Source: Lysinibacter cavernae
Lineage (GTDB): Bacteria; Actinomycetota; Actinomycetes; Actinomycetales; Microbacteriaceae
DNA length: 64,000 bases
Direction: 5' to 3'
Assembly: GCF_011758565.1 (NCBI RefSeq)
Contig: NZ_JAAMOX010000001.1
Span: 1,341,838-1,405,837 of the forward strand
Shown: in pieces, positions 1-9,395 of the stretch
How the letters are laid out: each line of letters opens with the position of its first letter
Position numbering within the stretch: the first letter of the stretch is position 1
Program-made: the position numbers and the translations under genes
The notes under the pieces: generated by a model
What the model was told of the DNA's origin: nothing
Database searches by the model: none
Seen by the model: the letters and a program-made list of their open reading frames with translations, nothing else

Positions 1-2
1 AG

Positions 3-926
3 ACGCGACCGCCCCTCCAGCCAACCAGCGCTGCCTCAACCGAGCGGAGAGCCCTCGTTGTGTCGATGGCTGTCTCGCTTGGGATGGCCACGGTGGCCGT
101 CGTCTGGGGCATTATCACAGGAGCGCGCATCGTCCTCTTCGACGGGGTCTACCTTCTTCTCGGCATCGGGCTCTCGTGGTTCTCGCTACGGGTATCAAAA
201 ACCGTTGAGGCTGGGCCGACGGCCAGGTATCCGTTTGGCCGCGAGAGCCTCACCCCGTTTGCAATCGCAATTCAGGGCCTCGCCCTTGTTGGCACGCTCG
301 TATATGCGGCGGCGGATGCGGTTGTCATCATTCGCGAGGGTGGCAGCGAGGTCGCTCCGCTTGCGGTGGCCGGTTACGGTTTTATTACGGCAGCCATCGG
401 GATTGCGGTGACCATCCTGCTGCCGAAGTTGGCCAAGGGTTCTGAGCTCATCGAGGCCGAGGCCTCGCAGTGGAAGGCCGGCGCTGGTCTGAGCGTTGTG
501 ATGACGGTTGGCGCCGTCGCCGCGCTGATGCTCGCCAACGTCCCCTCGCTCTCCGGCATCATTCGCTACATCGACCCAATCCTTGTGCTTGTAGCCGTGT
601 TGTTGCTCGCGCCCGTTCCAATCAAGCTGCTGCGCACAGGGTTTGGCGAGCTCCTCGAGGCCGCGCCTCCCGCAGATATTCAAGCCGCCGTGCACAATAT
701 CCTTGCGGAGGTGCAACTGTCGTTTGGGCTCGACGATCCCATCGTGCGTATGCATAAAATTGGCAAACGTCTCTACCTCGAAGCCGATTTTGTGGTGCTC
801 GCAGGCGAGTGGGATGTCTCAGAAGAAGACAAGGTTCGACGGGCGATCATCTCCCGCGTCGAAACGCTTGGCTACGATCTGTGGGCGAACGTCGAGCTCA
901 CGACGGACCGCGACCTCGCGATCTAA
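3..926 (+). CDS. Cation diffusion facilitator transporter, 5' end outside the window
   Basis: The reading frame is open from the left edge, with ..TERRALVVSMAV.. ahead of the first GTG (60) and ATG (66). The true start is therefore probably upstream and this is a 5'-partial gene. The visible protein has four to five hydrophobic spans: around FDGVYLLLGIGLSWF, two in the middle (IQGLALVGTLVYAA, FITAAIGIAVTILL), then VVMTVGAVAALML and ILVLVAVLLLAPV. A soluble tail of about 90 residues follows, as in CDF proteins, which use a proton gradient to export Zn, Fe, Mn or Co. The metal-site helix reads FDGVYLLLG, where many family members have a second Asp or His four residues after the Asp; here that position is Leu/Gly. 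The metal therefore cannot be predicted. The family call is good, the substrate unknown. The next gene is convergent. Confidence 0.75.
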   Translation, partial: TRPPLQPTSAASTERRALVVSMAVSLGMATVAVVWGIITGARIVLFDGVYLLLGIGLSWFSLRVSKTVEAGPTARYPFGRESLTPFAIAIQGLALVGTLVYAAADAVVIIREGGSEVAPLAVAGYGFITAAIGIAVTILLPKLAKGSELIEAEASQWKAGAGLSVVMTVGAVAALMLANVPSLSGIIRYIDPILVLVAVLLLAPVPIKLLRTGFGELLEAAPPADIQAAVHNILAEVQLSFGLDDPIVRMHKIGKRLYLEADFVVLAGEWDVSEEDKVRRAIISRVETLGYDLWANVELTTDRDLAI

Positions 927-933
927 CGCCAGC

Positions 934-1500
934 TCACCCCGCGATGGCGACGGGAAACAAGGCAGCTGCAGAGTCGTCAGTCTCACCGTCAAGCAGCTCA
1001 CCGAGCCTGCTCCGGGCGCGCTGAAGATGGGTCCTGACCGTTGAGCTCGAGATCTTGAGATGGGCGGCGGCCTCTTCTGCAGTGAGTCCATCCCAGTAGA
1101 CGAGGATAATGAGCTCACGTTGCCGCTCAGGGAGCGACCGCACCATCTCGCGCACAAAATCGTGGGTCTCGGCCTGATCGCTCAGGCTGCGCTCGTTCTC
1201 AACGCGTTCACGTACGGCACCTCGCAATCGTTGGCTCAGCGCATCCGTTTGTCGTCGCCCGCGGTAGTGGCGAAGCAACGTGATCCTGGCAACCCCGAAC
1301 ATCCACATGCGTGCGCGCACCTCGTCGTTCGGAATGCGGTCGCATTTCTGCCACACGACCGCACAGGTTTCGCTCAGCAGGTCAGCGGCATCTTCGGCGT
1401 TGTCAATTCGGTGCAGAAAGTATGCGAGCAGATCTGTGGCGTTCTGGCGGATGAGCGCTTCTACCGTTGCGGTCATCGGTGCGTTCGTCCTTCGACTCAT
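934..1500 (-). CDS. RNA polymerase sigma-70 family (ECF-like) sigma factor
   Basis: The protein has 188 residues with the two domains of ECF sigma factors. Region 2 spans roughly residues 12-80 (ATDLLAYFLHRIDNAEDAADL and WMFGVARITLLRHYR). Region 4 spans roughly 125-175 (LPERQRELIILVYWDGLTAEE, then a helix-turn-helix ending STVRTHLQRARSRL). It should direct RNA polymerase to a small regulon from a specialised promoter. Its start overlaps the stop of the upstream membrane-protein gene by 4 bp (ATGA), so the two are translationally coupled. That partner is the obvious anti-sigma candidate. The stimulus is not evident from the sequence. Confidence 0.88.
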   Translation of the reverse strand: MSRRTNAPMTATVEALIRQNATDLLAYFLHRIDNAEDAADLLSETCAVVWQKCDRIPNDEVRARMWMFGVARITLLRHYRGRRQTDALSQRLRGAVRERVENERSLSDQAETHDFVREMVRSLPERQRELIILVYWDGLTAEEAAAHLKISSSTVRTHLQRARSRLGELLDGETDDSAAALFPVAIAG

Positions 1501-2231
1501 TTGGGTGCCTCACAAAAGGCAAAGAGTTTCAGCGCGGCCGATTTCTTGGCATTCAGCCCGTTGTTGGCGAGCTCGGTTTCGATGAGTGCGAGGAGGTCGT
1601 CGGCTCGTTCAGCAACGACTACTGCGCGACGGACCTGTTCATCCTCCAGCCCAGGATACGTTGTTGCCGGATCGGTCGAAACGGTTTGCTCCGCAAGCGT
1701 TGCCGCGAGCTGAGTCCAATCACGCCCGGCGAGAAACTCCTCAACCGCCTGAAACTCAGCGTCGCTGTACTGCTCTGGGTCACCAGCTGCGCTAACCGCG
1801 ATGGCGCCGCCCAATGGTTCAAAATCGTTTCCGTCAACGTTATCAAACGTCGCCGTGACCTCAGACGGCTCTGCTTCGCTCACGGTGGGAAGCGGGGCAA
1901 CCTGCAGCTGCACCTGGCAATGAGCGGCTTCGCCGCCGTCAATTGTGTACTGCTGGGCAATGCTCACAACCGCGGTGCCGTTTACCCAGTCCGCGAGAAG
2001 GGGCACCGTCACCGGGGCACTCGCGCCAATCCCAAGCAGCGCAGCACCGCCAAAGCCAAATGCGGCTATCGCGCGGCGGCGACGTTTCAGGTGCCGGTTC
2101 CCACCACGCAGCGCGGCCGTCTGCGCTACATTCGCAAGAAGTTGGTCGGTCTCGTTGTGCACCGAGGCGGTCCTGATGACGTTCGATGGGGTGCTTCGGC
2201 GGAGCAGCGATTCAAGTTCTTCGGTGTTCAT
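1497..2231 (-). CDS. Single-pass membrane protein, candidate anti-sigma factor
   Basis: The protein has 244 residues. An N-terminal cytoplasmic segment of about 50 residues ends in a basic stretch (RHLKRRRRAI). One membrane span follows (about 53-75, AAFGFGGAALLGIGASAPVT), then an extracytoplasmic domain of about 165 residues. I recognise no named domain and no HxxxCxxC zinc anti-sigma motif. The anti-sigma role is inferred from topology and from 4-bp coupling to the sigma gene that follows. This order is reversed from the usual sigma-then-anti-sigma arrangement. The Shine-Dalgarno AAAGGA is separated from the ATG by a run of seven C (2233-2239), which supports this start. Confidence 0.6.
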   Translation of the reverse strand: MNTEELESLLRRSTPSNVIRTASVHNETDQLLANVAQTAALRGGNRHLKRRRRAIAAFGFGGAALLGIGASAPVTVPLLADWVNGTAVVSIAQQYTIDGGEAAHCQVQLQVAPLPTVSEAEPSEVTATFDNVDGNDFEPLGGAIAVSAAGDPEQYSDAEFQAVEEFLAGRDWTQLAATLAEQTVSTDPATTYPGLEDEQVRRAVVVAERADDLLALIETELANNGLNAKKSAALKLFAFCEAPK

Positions 2232-2374
2232 AGGGGGGGTCCTTTCAATTGGGTCACCCTATACGCGCCATGACTCGCTCAATCCGTCTACCTTGCCCCA
2301 AAATATTCTGAATGTTCTGTAATTTTGTTTCGCGTTGGCGCCCGCAAAGGCTCTACAACGCGCGGCTGCAATCG

Positions 2375-3418
2375 TCAGCGTGCTCGCGGGTGGGCCGTCA
2401 CATACATGTCGCGCAGGGTATCCGCCGTCACCAGGGTGTAGATCTGGGTCGTTGCAACAGACGAATGGCCAAGCAATTCTTGGACCGTGCGAACATCGGC
2501 CCCGCCCTGCAGCAGGTGCGTGGCAAAGGAGTGGCGAAAGGTATGGGGTGACAATTCAACGCCAAGGTCAGCGGCCTCCGCCGCCGACTGGATAACCAAC
2601 CACACGCTTTGCCTGCTCAGCGGCGCGCCCCTCGAGCCAAGAAACAGCGAAGGCGTGCCTTTTCCTCGGGCGGCAAGCACTGGCCGCGAGCGCACAAGAT
2701 ACGCGTCGAGTGCTGCCTTTGCGTAGCTACCAAACGGCACGATGCGCTGCTTATTTCCTTTTCCAACCACTCGGATGAGGTTTACCGCTGAGCTGTTTCC
2801 CTCGCCGGTGTCTTCGCCGACTGCCAAGACGTCATCAACGGTGAGGCCGGTGAGCTCAGAGACACGGGCCCCCGTCGCGTAGAGCAGCTCAAGAATGGCC
2901 CGGTCTCGCACGGCGATGGGATCATCGCCGGTGACAGCCCCAAGCAGTATGCCCATCTCGTCGACGGTGATTGCTTTTGGCAATCGTTGAGGCTTTTTGG
3001 GCGGCGTCAGGTCATGTGTGACGTCCTCGGCGACGAGCCCCTCGCGCAGCAGATATCGGTGCAAACTCCGAACGGACGACAGCATCCGAGCAACCGAGGC
3101 CGAACTGAGCGCCAACGTGCCGTCGTCAGCGGTTCGGCTGGCCAGCGAACCGACATAGTCAGAGACATCGGCTTCAGTGAGTGAGCTGAGGTCGCCTTCT
3201 TGTTGCGCGATCAACCAATCCCCATAGACCGCAAGATCTCGCCGATATGCGGCAACGGTGTTTTCGGACAGCCCCCGCTCAAATGACACGTGACGCAAGA
3301 AGTTCTCGACTGTGCGGTCAAGAGCCACGCGGCGCGGATCGTGTACTCGTGATGGTTGGGTGCGATTCGATGCGCTGTCAGCAGGTACCGGCGGAACGCC
3401 GACAGACGGAGGCATCAT
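2375..3418 (-). CDS. xerD: Site-specific tyrosine recombinase XerD
   Basis: XerD pairs with XerC at dif to resolve chromosome dimers during division. The N-terminal SAM-like core-binding domain is visible ([21 protein letters not shown]). The catalytic domain carries the tyrosine recombinase residues: Arg in [12 protein letters not shown], His-x-x-Arg in [12 protein letters not shown], the second His in [13 protein letters not shown] and the Tyr nucleophile in that same segment. I choose the ATG at 3418 because it forms an ATGA overlap with the stop of the upstream NUDIX gene; an alternative start at 3454 would add 12 residues. Linkage to NUDIX and pyrG, and the absence of phage genes nearby, point to the housekeeping enzyme rather than a mobile-element integrase. 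Confidence 0.93.
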   Translation of the reverse strand: MMPPSVGVPPVPADSASNRTQPSRVHDPRRVALDRTVENFLRHVSFERGLSENTVAAYRRDLAVYGDWLIAQQEGDLSSLTEADVSDYVGSLASRTADDGTLALSSASVARMLSSVRSLHRYLLREGLVAEDVTHDLTPPKKPQRLPKAITVDEMGILLGAVTGDDPIAVRDRAILELLYATGARVSELTGLTVDDVLAVGEDTGEGNSSAVNLIRVVGKGNKQRIVPFGSYAKAALDAYLVRSRPVLAARGKGTPSLFLGSRGAPLSRQSVWLVIQSAAEAADLGVELSPHTFRHSFATHLLQGGADVRTVQELLGHSSVATTQIYTLVTADTLRDMYVTAHPRAR

Positions 3419-4086
3419 GACCGCTCGCCCCTCACCCACTCGCGGCGTTCCCATGGCTCGTCCACATTACCAAGCGTCGACCAGTTGCGCTCGCGTGATG
3501 CATGGGCGGCAAGCACGGCAATACACATCACTGAGTTCTGGACGCGACGCTCAAGAACCGCAGTGACCACGTCGTCGAGCGGCACCCAGGCGCGCTCGAT
3601 GTCAGCCTCTTCTCCAGTCCGTGCGAAGGTTTCAGTCGCAGAAAGCCCACGTGCCAAGTACACCCGAATGGACTCGCTACTCCCGCCAGGCGAGGTATAA
3701 AACTCGGTTAAGAGTGACCAATCGGTAGCGGCCAGGTCTGCCTCTTCTGCAAGCTCACGCTTGGCGCCAAGAAGCGGAGACTCGCCAACTACGTCCATCA
3801 GACCAGCTGGAATCTCCCAGTCACGAACCGCGATCGGATGCCGATACTGCTGAATGAGCAGGACACGGTCGCTCTCATCGAGGGCAAGAACAGCAACCGC
3901 GCCCGTGTGATCCATATAGTCGCGAACAAGCGTTTCGCCGCCGTACTCGAATGAGTCACGTCGAATATCCCAGACAGCGCCGGCAAAGGCACGTTCGCTC
4001 GAATGAATCACACGTTCACCGGGCACGCCGTCGATGAGATCGGCGGCGTACGTGGGCGACGTTTGAGAGGCTTCTGGCTTAGGCAT
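3415..4086 (-). CDS. NUDIX hydrolase, ADP-ribose pyrophosphatase type
   Basis: The protein has 223 residues. The NUDIX box is readable as [19 protein letters not shown] followed by AEEADL, giving the conserved Gly, Glu and RExxEE metal-binding residues near residue 115. Placement after pyrG and before xerD, together with length, fits the ADP-ribose pyrophosphatase group. That group cleaves ADP-ribose to AMP and ribose-5-phosphate, but the substrate is inferred. The gene overlaps the end of pyrG by 8 bp and the start of xerD by 4 bp, so the three are probably one transcript. Confidence 0.87.
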   Translation of the reverse strand: MPKPEASQTSPTYAADLIDGVPGERVIHSSERAFAGAVWDIRRDSFEYGGETLVRDYMDHTGAVAVLALDESDRVLLIQQYRHPIAVRDWEIPAGLMDVVGESPLLGAKRELAEEADLAATDWSLLTEFYTSPGGSSESIRVYLARGLSATETFARTGEEADIERAWVPLDDVVTAVLERRVQNSVMCIAVLAAHASRERNWSTLGNVDEPWERREWVRGERS

Positions 4087-5773
4087 CCTCTGACTTTACC
4101 TCGAACAGGCGGCTTGCCTGCTGGCGGTCAAGGGATGCCTGCACCAGACCGGCAAACAGCGGGTGTGGACGACCTGGGCGTGAACGCAGCTCCGGGTGGG
4201 CCTGGGTGGACACGTAGAACGGGTGTACCTCGCGGGGCAGCTCAACAAACTCGACAAGCTCGCCATCTGGGCTGGTTCCGGAGAAGACGAGTCCTGCGTC
4301 GGCAATCGCCGCACGGTACGCGTTGTTCACCTCGTAACGGTGGCGGTGACGCTCTTCAATCAGCGTCGAACCGTACAGCTCCGCAACGATAGAGTCGGCA
4401 CCGAGCGCCGCCTGGTACAGGCCAAGGCGCATGGTTCCGCCAAGGTCTCCCCCGTCGATGATGTCAACCTGCTCGGCCATCGTGGCAATAACAGGAACGG
4501 GTGTCTCAGGGTCGAACTCTGTCGAGGACGCTCCCTCAAGGCCTGCGACGTTACGGGCATACTCAATAACCATGCACTGGAGGCCTAGGCACAGGCCGAG
4601 CACGGGGATACCGTTCTCGCGCGCAAACCGGAGCGCGCCAAGCTTGCCCTCGATGCCGCGGATGCCGAAGCCACCCGGCACACAGATTCCGTCAACCTCG
4701 GCGAGCGCTTCCGCTGCTCCCTCGTCCGACTCGCAGTCGTCGGAGGGTATCCAGCGGATGCTGACCTTGGCCCCGTGCGCAAAGCCGCCGGCTTTGAGCG
4801 CCTCTGTAACCGAAAGGTAAGCGTCTGGCAGGTCGATGTATTTACCAACAAGTCCGATGGTGAGTTCGTGCTTTGGGTTGTGGACGGCATCCAGAACCGG
4901 CTGCCAGCCGCTCCAGTCAACCTGCGATGCGGGCAGGCCAAAGCGTTCAACGATGTAGCCGTCAAGGCCCTGATCGTTGAGCATGCCGGGGATGTCGTAG
5001 ATGCTTGGCACGTCGATTGCGTTAACGACTGCGTCTGAATCAACGTCACACATGAGCGCGATCTTGCGCTTATTTGCGTCGGTCACTGGGCGGTCGCTGC
5101 GAAGCACAATGGCGTCTGGCTGGATGCCGATCGAGCGAAGGGCCGCAACGGAGTGCTGCGTTGGCTTTGTCTTCTGCTCGCCTGACGCTCCCATGAAGGG
5201 AACGAGTGAGACGTGCACAAAGAAGACGTTTTTGCGTCCGAGCTCGTGGCGCAGCTGGCGGGCCGACTCAAGGAACGGCTGCGACTCAATGTCGCCAACG
5301 GTTCCACCAACCTCGGTGATGATGACGTCTGGGCGAGGGTCAAGCTCGGCCTGCGCGCGCATCCGGTTTTTGATCTCGTCGGTGATGTGCGGAATGACCT
5401 GAACGGTGTCGCCAAGGTACTCGCCCCGGCGTTCCTTCGCGATCACGGTTGAGTAGATCTGACCGGTCGTGACGTTTGCGGCCCTGTCGAGGTTCACATC
5501 GAGGAAACGCTCGTAGTGCCCGATGTCGAGGTCAGCCTCGCAGCCATCATCGGTCACGAAGACTTCACCGTGCTGGAACGGGTTCATCGTTCCAGGATCT
5601 ACGTTGAGATACGGGTCAAGCTTCTGCATGACCACGCGGAGTCCGCGGGCCGTGAGCAGGTTGCCGAGACTGGCCGCCGTAAGCCCCTTGCCCAACGAAG
5701 AAACGACACCACCAGTCACAAAAATGTGCTTCGTAATGCCGTTTTGATTGCCCGCGTTAATGTTATCTACCAC
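4079..5773 (-). CDS. pyrG: CTP synthase
   Basis: PyrG makes CTP from UTP, ATP and glutamine, the last step of pyrimidine nucleotide synthesis. The N-terminal synthetase domain begins [20 protein letters not shown] and contains the phosphate-binding stretch. The class I glutamine amidotransferase domain (about residues 300-555) has the nucleophile in GLCLGLQCM and the catalytic His-Pro-Glu in [13 protein letters not shown] choose the GTG at 5773 ([11 protein letters not shown]), which sits 9 nt after an AGGA; an upstream ATG at 5794 has no better ribosome site. The resulting 564 residues match the family. It heads the run pyrG, NUDIX, xerD. Confidence 0.96.
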   Translation of the reverse strand: MVDNINAGNQNGITKHIFVTGGVVSSLGKGLTAASLGNLLTARGLRVVMQKLDPYLNVDPGTMNPFQHGEVFVTDDGCEADLDIGHYERFLDVNLDRAANVTTGQIYSTVIAKERRGEYLGDTVQVIPHITDEIKNRMRAQAELDPRPDVIITEVGGTVGDIESQPFLESARQLRHELGRKNVFFVHVSLVPFMGASGEQKTKPTQHSVAALRSIGIQPDAIVLRSDRPVTDANKRKIALMCDVDSDAVVNAIDVPSIYDIPGMLNDQGLDGYIVERFGLPASQVDWSGWQPVLDAVHNPKHELTIGLVGKYIDLPDAYLSVTEALKAGGFAHGAKVSIRWIPSDDCESDEGAAEALAEVDGICVPGGFGIRGIEGKLGALRFARENGIPVLGLCLGLQCMVIEYARNVAGLEGASSTEFDPETPVPVIATMAEQVDIIDGGDLGGTMRLGLYQAALGADSIVAELYGSTLIEERHRHRYEVNNAYRAAIADAGLVFSGTSPDGELVEFVELPREVHPFYVSTQAHPELRSRPGRPHPLFAGLVQASLDRQQASRLFEVKSEDA

Positions 5774-5832
5774 GGGCTTCAATCCTAACAGCATCCGGAG
5801 GCTACCGACACACCACCGAGCACTTTGCTCGG

Positions 5833-6291
5833 CTAACCCTTCGGAATTGGTGGGCCAAGAATCAGCAAGACCACAAAGACGGCGGCAACGGCAAGTACGC
5901 CAAGACCAATCGCCACGAATGGGCGCCGCAGCACCCAGGCCTGTACATGTTCAATAAATCCGTGTGGCGCGTCGCCACCGGGCACAAGCCGCCACGGCCC
6001 GTCGAGGCCGCCCTTGCGGTCAACAACAAGCTCAAATGGGATAGTCGTAAACGGCAGTACCGAGGAGACGAGTCCCAGCATTCCGCGGCCAACCGACCAC
6101 CGTTGGTTGACCCAGACGAAGGAGGTTGTGAGCACATAGCTCAGGAAAACAAAGCCGTGTAGCCCTCCCGCAATCGGAACAACGGCATCCGTCGTCTGCG
6201 TCACGTATTTGAGAAACATCGCGATGAGGAGAAAGGCCCAGGTCACCGCCTCGGCAAATGCGAAGAGTCGGAAAAGATTGCGCGGCGACAT
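5833..6291 (-). CDS. DUF3817 integral membrane protein
   Basis: The protein has 152 residues with four predicted membrane spans: [57 protein letters not shown] and [19 protein letters not shown]. The first three carry the pattern of DUF3817, a common actinobacterial family of unknown function often found near pyrG. It lies 59 bp upstream of pyrG on the same strand and may be co-transcribed with it. No catalytic residue is evident. Confidence 0.85.
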   Translation of the reverse strand: MSPRNLFRLFAFAEAVTWAFLLIAMFLKYVTQTTDAVVPIAGGLHGFVFLSYVLTTSFVWVNQRWSVGRGMLGLVSSVLPFTTIPFELVVDRKGGLDGPWRLVPGGDAPHGFIEHVQAWVLRRPFVAIGLGVLAVAAVFVVLLILGPPIPKG

Positions 6292-6450
6292 GTGGCCCTT
6301 TCAAAGTGGCTGAGGGTCAAGAATGAGCGGTCATGGGCTCACCAAAGGATCTATCGGGAGGCAGCCCAACCGTATCAGGCTCAGATGAACGCTTGCTCAG
6401 CCAGAGTCCGTGCTGGCCTCAACAGGCGGCTGCAGGTGCTGTCGTCGTCT

Positions 6451-7638
6451 CTAGCGCCGATTCTGTGCGGGGACGACGACCTGCTTCACGATCATGAGCA
6501 ATGCTGCCGTCACCGGGATTGCGATGAGTGCGCCAAGGAGGCCAAGCAACGTACCACCTGCGAGCGCTCCGATAACAACGAGTGATCCGGGAACAGAAAC
6601 CACACGGTTCATAATGCGAGGCGTCAGCAGATACGCCTCAAGCTGCATGTAGATGATGTAGTAAATGCCAATACCGATTGCCGTCCCCGGCGAGTTGAAC
6701 AGGCCGATGACCACCACAACGCCAGTCGCGAGCACCGAGCCAATCAGCGGGATCAGGGCGAGCAGGAAGACCACAACCGCAACCACGCCGGCAAACGGAA
6801 CGCCGAAGATCGTCATCGCGATAAAGCCGAGTCCCGCGTTCAGCAGGGCAAGCAGGACCATACCGTTGACGTATCCACCAATAGATTTGGAGACCTGCTC
6901 GGTAATGTCAATGACCTTGCGGCGGCTCGACCGTGGAACGATCGAATAGGCTCCCTGCTTCATCTTGCTGAGTGACGCCAAGAAGTACAGGCTCAGGATC
7001 AACACGATGATCGTGGCCGTCACCCCGTTGGCGATGCCAATACCCGCGTGCCAGATGCCGCCGGCGAGGTTTGTCCAGTTCTCCGGCTTGTTGATGAAGC
7101 CGATCCCGAGGTCGATGAGTCCGCCAAGGTCAACGGCGTCACCAAATTGCTTAGAGAAGTCCTTGAACCACTCTTGATTGCGAATATCGGTCAGATATCG
7201 TGGGGCGAGGCGAACGAACTCGCCAATTTGCTGGGCAAGTAGCGGCACAATGATCGCGAGCAGCCCACCAACGATGAGGGTGAACGCGCCAAATACGACG
7301 CCGATTGAGAGCCCCCTACTCATCTTCTTCTTTTCGAGCCAGCGCACAATCGGGTCGAGTCCGAGGGCAACAAACAACGCCGCAACGATGTACACGATAA
7401 TCGTTGACAGCTGGCCGATGGCCGCCCCAACAACAATCGCAAGCAGCCCACCCATTGTCACGATGAAGCCAAGGGCAAACGGCGAACGCACGCTTATCTC
7501 TTTACTCGGGCGGCGCGCGGATTCTTCGAGGAGGTCATCGTCAAGGCTCGGGCCAACAGCATCCACAGCCGCGGCCTCTGATGCTTGCTTTGCTGCGGGG
7601 CGGGATGCTGACGGTGTGCGTTTTGCTCGAAAGGCCAT
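6451..7638 (-). CDS. AI-2E family transporter
   Basis: The protein has 395 residues. A disordered Ala/Ser/Asp-rich N-terminus of about 60 residues is followed by about eight membrane spans in the AI-2E (TqsA/YdiK/PerM) pattern: FALGFIVTMGGLLAIVVGAA, STIIVYIVAALFVALGLDP, then GVVFGAFTLIVGGLLAIIVP. After a soluble middle loop comes the conserved GMVLLALLNAGLGFIAMTIFG / LLALIPLIGSVLATG / TPRIMNRVVSVPGSLVVIG block. Family members are known or proposed to move autoinducer-2 or other small solutes, or to act in Na+/H+ antiport. The substrate here is unknown. It follows recN by 62 bp. Confidence 0.88.
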   Translation of the reverse strand: MAFRAKRTPSASRPAAKQASEAAAVDAVGPSLDDDLLEESARRPSKEISVRSPFALGFIVTMGGLLAIVVGAAIGQLSTIIVYIVAALFVALGLDPIVRWLEKKKMSRGLSIGVVFGAFTLIVGGLLAIIVPLLAQQIGEFVRLAPRYLTDIRNQEWFKDFSKQFGDAVDLGGLIDLGIGFINKPENWTNLAGGIWHAGIGIANGVTATIIVLILSLYFLASLSKMKQGAYSIVPRSSRRKVIDITEQVSKSIGGYVNGMVLLALLNAGLGFIAMTIFGVPFAGVVAVVVFLLALIPLIGSVLATGVVVVIGLFNSPGTAIGIGIYYIIYMQLEAYLLTPRIMNRVVSVPGSLVVIGALAGGTLLGLLGALIAIPVTAALLMIVKQVVVPAQNRR

Positions 7639-7700
7639 GGCCCGACAATAACGTGTGAACCCAACTTGCGGTGGTCGGTCGGGGCGCGTGTCTGATCGAC

Positions 7701-9395
7701 TCAGCTGTTGTGCGACAGTTCTAGTAGCTCCCGTGCGTGCGTGAGCGCACTCGAAGAGTCGCTCAAACCCGACAGCAGTCGGGCGATCTCGCCAACTCTG
7801 GCATCGCCGGTGAGCGTGGTTACGCTGCTCTCGGTGTATCCCCCTGAGCTGTCTTTAACGACCTGCAGGTGGTTATTGGCAAAGGCGGCCACCTGCGCAA
7901 GGTGAGTCACGACAATAACCTGCGATGATTCCGCGAGTCTGGCAAGTCGCTTACCGATCTCGATGGCGGAGGCACCGCCAACACCTGCGTCAACCTCGTC
8001 AAACACAAACGTCGGCACCGGGTCTGTGCCAGCAACAACCACCTCGATGGCGAGCATGACGCGTGAGAGCTCGCCTCCAGACGCGCCCTTACCGAGCGGA
8101 CGAGGGTCGCTTCCCTGATGCGGCTGCAGCAGGATGCTGATGTCGTCAGCGCCGTGGCTGGCTGGTTCGGCAAGGGGCTCAACTGAGACAACAAGTTGAG
8201 CATCGGGCATGGCGAGGGCAGAAAGCTCGTGCGAAACGTTGGCCGCGAGCCGGTCGCCGGCCTCACGGCGCAGCTGGCTGAGGGTGTCGCCTGCGCCAAC
8301 AAGAGCTGCCTCGTCATCATCGATAAGCGTTGCGAGAACCGCGATGCGGTCGTCGTCACCGTCGAGTTCGAACAGGCGTTGGCCTGCGGTGGATTCAAGG
8401 GCGATCACATCGCTGAGCTCTGGGCCGTATTTACGCATGAGGGTGGCGATGGATGCTCGACGCTCCTGCACCTGCTCAAGCTCGCGCGTTGTGTCTTCGT
8501 CGAGTCCGGCAAGGTATCGAGAGAGTTCCGTCACGGCGTCGTCAAGCAAGAAGCTGGCGCTCGTCACGGATTCGGTGACGGCCGCGAGCGCAGGGTCAAA
8601 AGCGACGGCTCGTTCGAGCTCTCTCCTGGCCGTTTCGATGAGGCTGCGGGCGTCAAATCCTGGGGCCTCGGCGTCTTCGGCCGAGATCGCCTCACGCGCC
8701 CCTGCGGTCGCGGTGCGGATGGCCTCGCTATTGGTCAGGATCTCGGAACGTTCTGCGAGCTCCGTGTCTTCGCCACGCTGCGGAGCAACCGCGGCGATTT
8801 CGTCGACGGCAAGGCGAAGCTCTGCGGCTTCCCGCTGTCGCCGTTCGCGGTCGTCGGACAGACCGTCGCGTTCGGCCCGGTGTTCGCTGAGGCGGTTGTA
8901 AATCTCTTGGTAGGCGGCAAGGGCCGTGGCAACGGGAGTGCCGGCAAAACGGTCAAGCACCTCACGCTGGGCGCTGACAGAGCGGAGCCGCTGCTGATCG
9001 GACTGCCCGTGCACCACAATCAGCTCGGACGCAAGCTCGCCGAGTACGCCTGCGGGTGCCGCGCTCCCGCCAACGGTGGCCCTACTGCGTCCTTCGCTCG
9101 AAACGGCTCGGCTGAGGATGAGCTCCCCCGCTTCGATCTCGCCGCCAACGTCATCCACTCGCCGGGCAATCGAGGGTGAGTCGCCAACGTGCCAGATGCC
9201 CTGGACTCGTGCCTGCGACGCCCCCGAGCGCACAGAGCTGGCATCGGCACGAGCGCCAAGCAGCAGACCAAGTGCCGTGACAACCATTGTTTTACCGGCA
9301 CCGGTTTCTCCGGTAATGGCGGTGAAGCCGGGGCCAAGCGGAAGCCTCGCGTCCTTAATCACGCCGAGGTCACGAATAGACAGTTCGTTAATCAC
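7701..9395 (-). CDS. recN: DNA repair protein RecN
   Basis: RecN is an SMC-like ATPase that holds and processes DNA ends in double-strand break repair. The N-terminal INELSIRDLGVIKDARL leads into the Walker A GETGAGKT. Long charged central helices give the coiled coil (about residues 160-360). The C-terminal half has GASGGELSRVMLAIE (ABC signature) and FVFDEVDAGVGG (Walker B). I choose the GTG at 9395, giving the typical N-terminus VINELSIRDLGVI, with AGGA about 10 nt upstream. It overlaps the nadK stop by 8 bp, so nadK and recN are coupled. Confidence 0.95.
   Translation of the reverse strand: MINELSIRDLGVIKDARLPLGPGFTAITGETGAGKTMVVTALGLLLGARADASSVRSGASQARVQGIWHVGDSPSIARRVDDVGGEIEAGELILSRAVSSEGRSRATVGGSAAPAGVLGELASELIVVHGQSDQQRLRSVSAQREVLDRFAGTPVATALAAYQEIYNRLSEHRAERDGLSDDRERRQREAAELRLAVDEIAAVAPQRGEDTELAERSEILTNSEAIRTATAGAREAISAEDAEAPGFDARSLIETARRELERAVAFDPALAAVTESVTSASFLLDDAVTELSRYLAGLDEDTTRELEQVQERRASIATLMRKYGPELSDVIALESTAGQRLFELDGDDDRIAVLATLIDDDEAALVGAGDTLSQLRREAGDRLAANVSHELSALAMPDAQLVVSVEPLAEPASHGADDISILLQPHQGSDPRPLGKGASGGELSRVMLAIEVVVAGTDPVPTFVFDEVDAGVGGASAIEIGKRLARLAESSQVIVVTHLAQVAAFANNHLQVVKDSSGGYTESSVTTLTGDARVGEIARLLSGLSDSSSALTHARELLELSHNS

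Noticed and set aside
2375-3418. Tyrosine recombinase as sign of a prophage or integrative element
   Set aside because: It is XerD in its usual housekeeping context next to NUDIX and pyrG, with no phage or attachment-site genes nearby.
8196-9179. 327-codon plus-strand frame opposite recN
   Set aside because: Antisense shadow of a clear RecN with no domain and no ribosome site.
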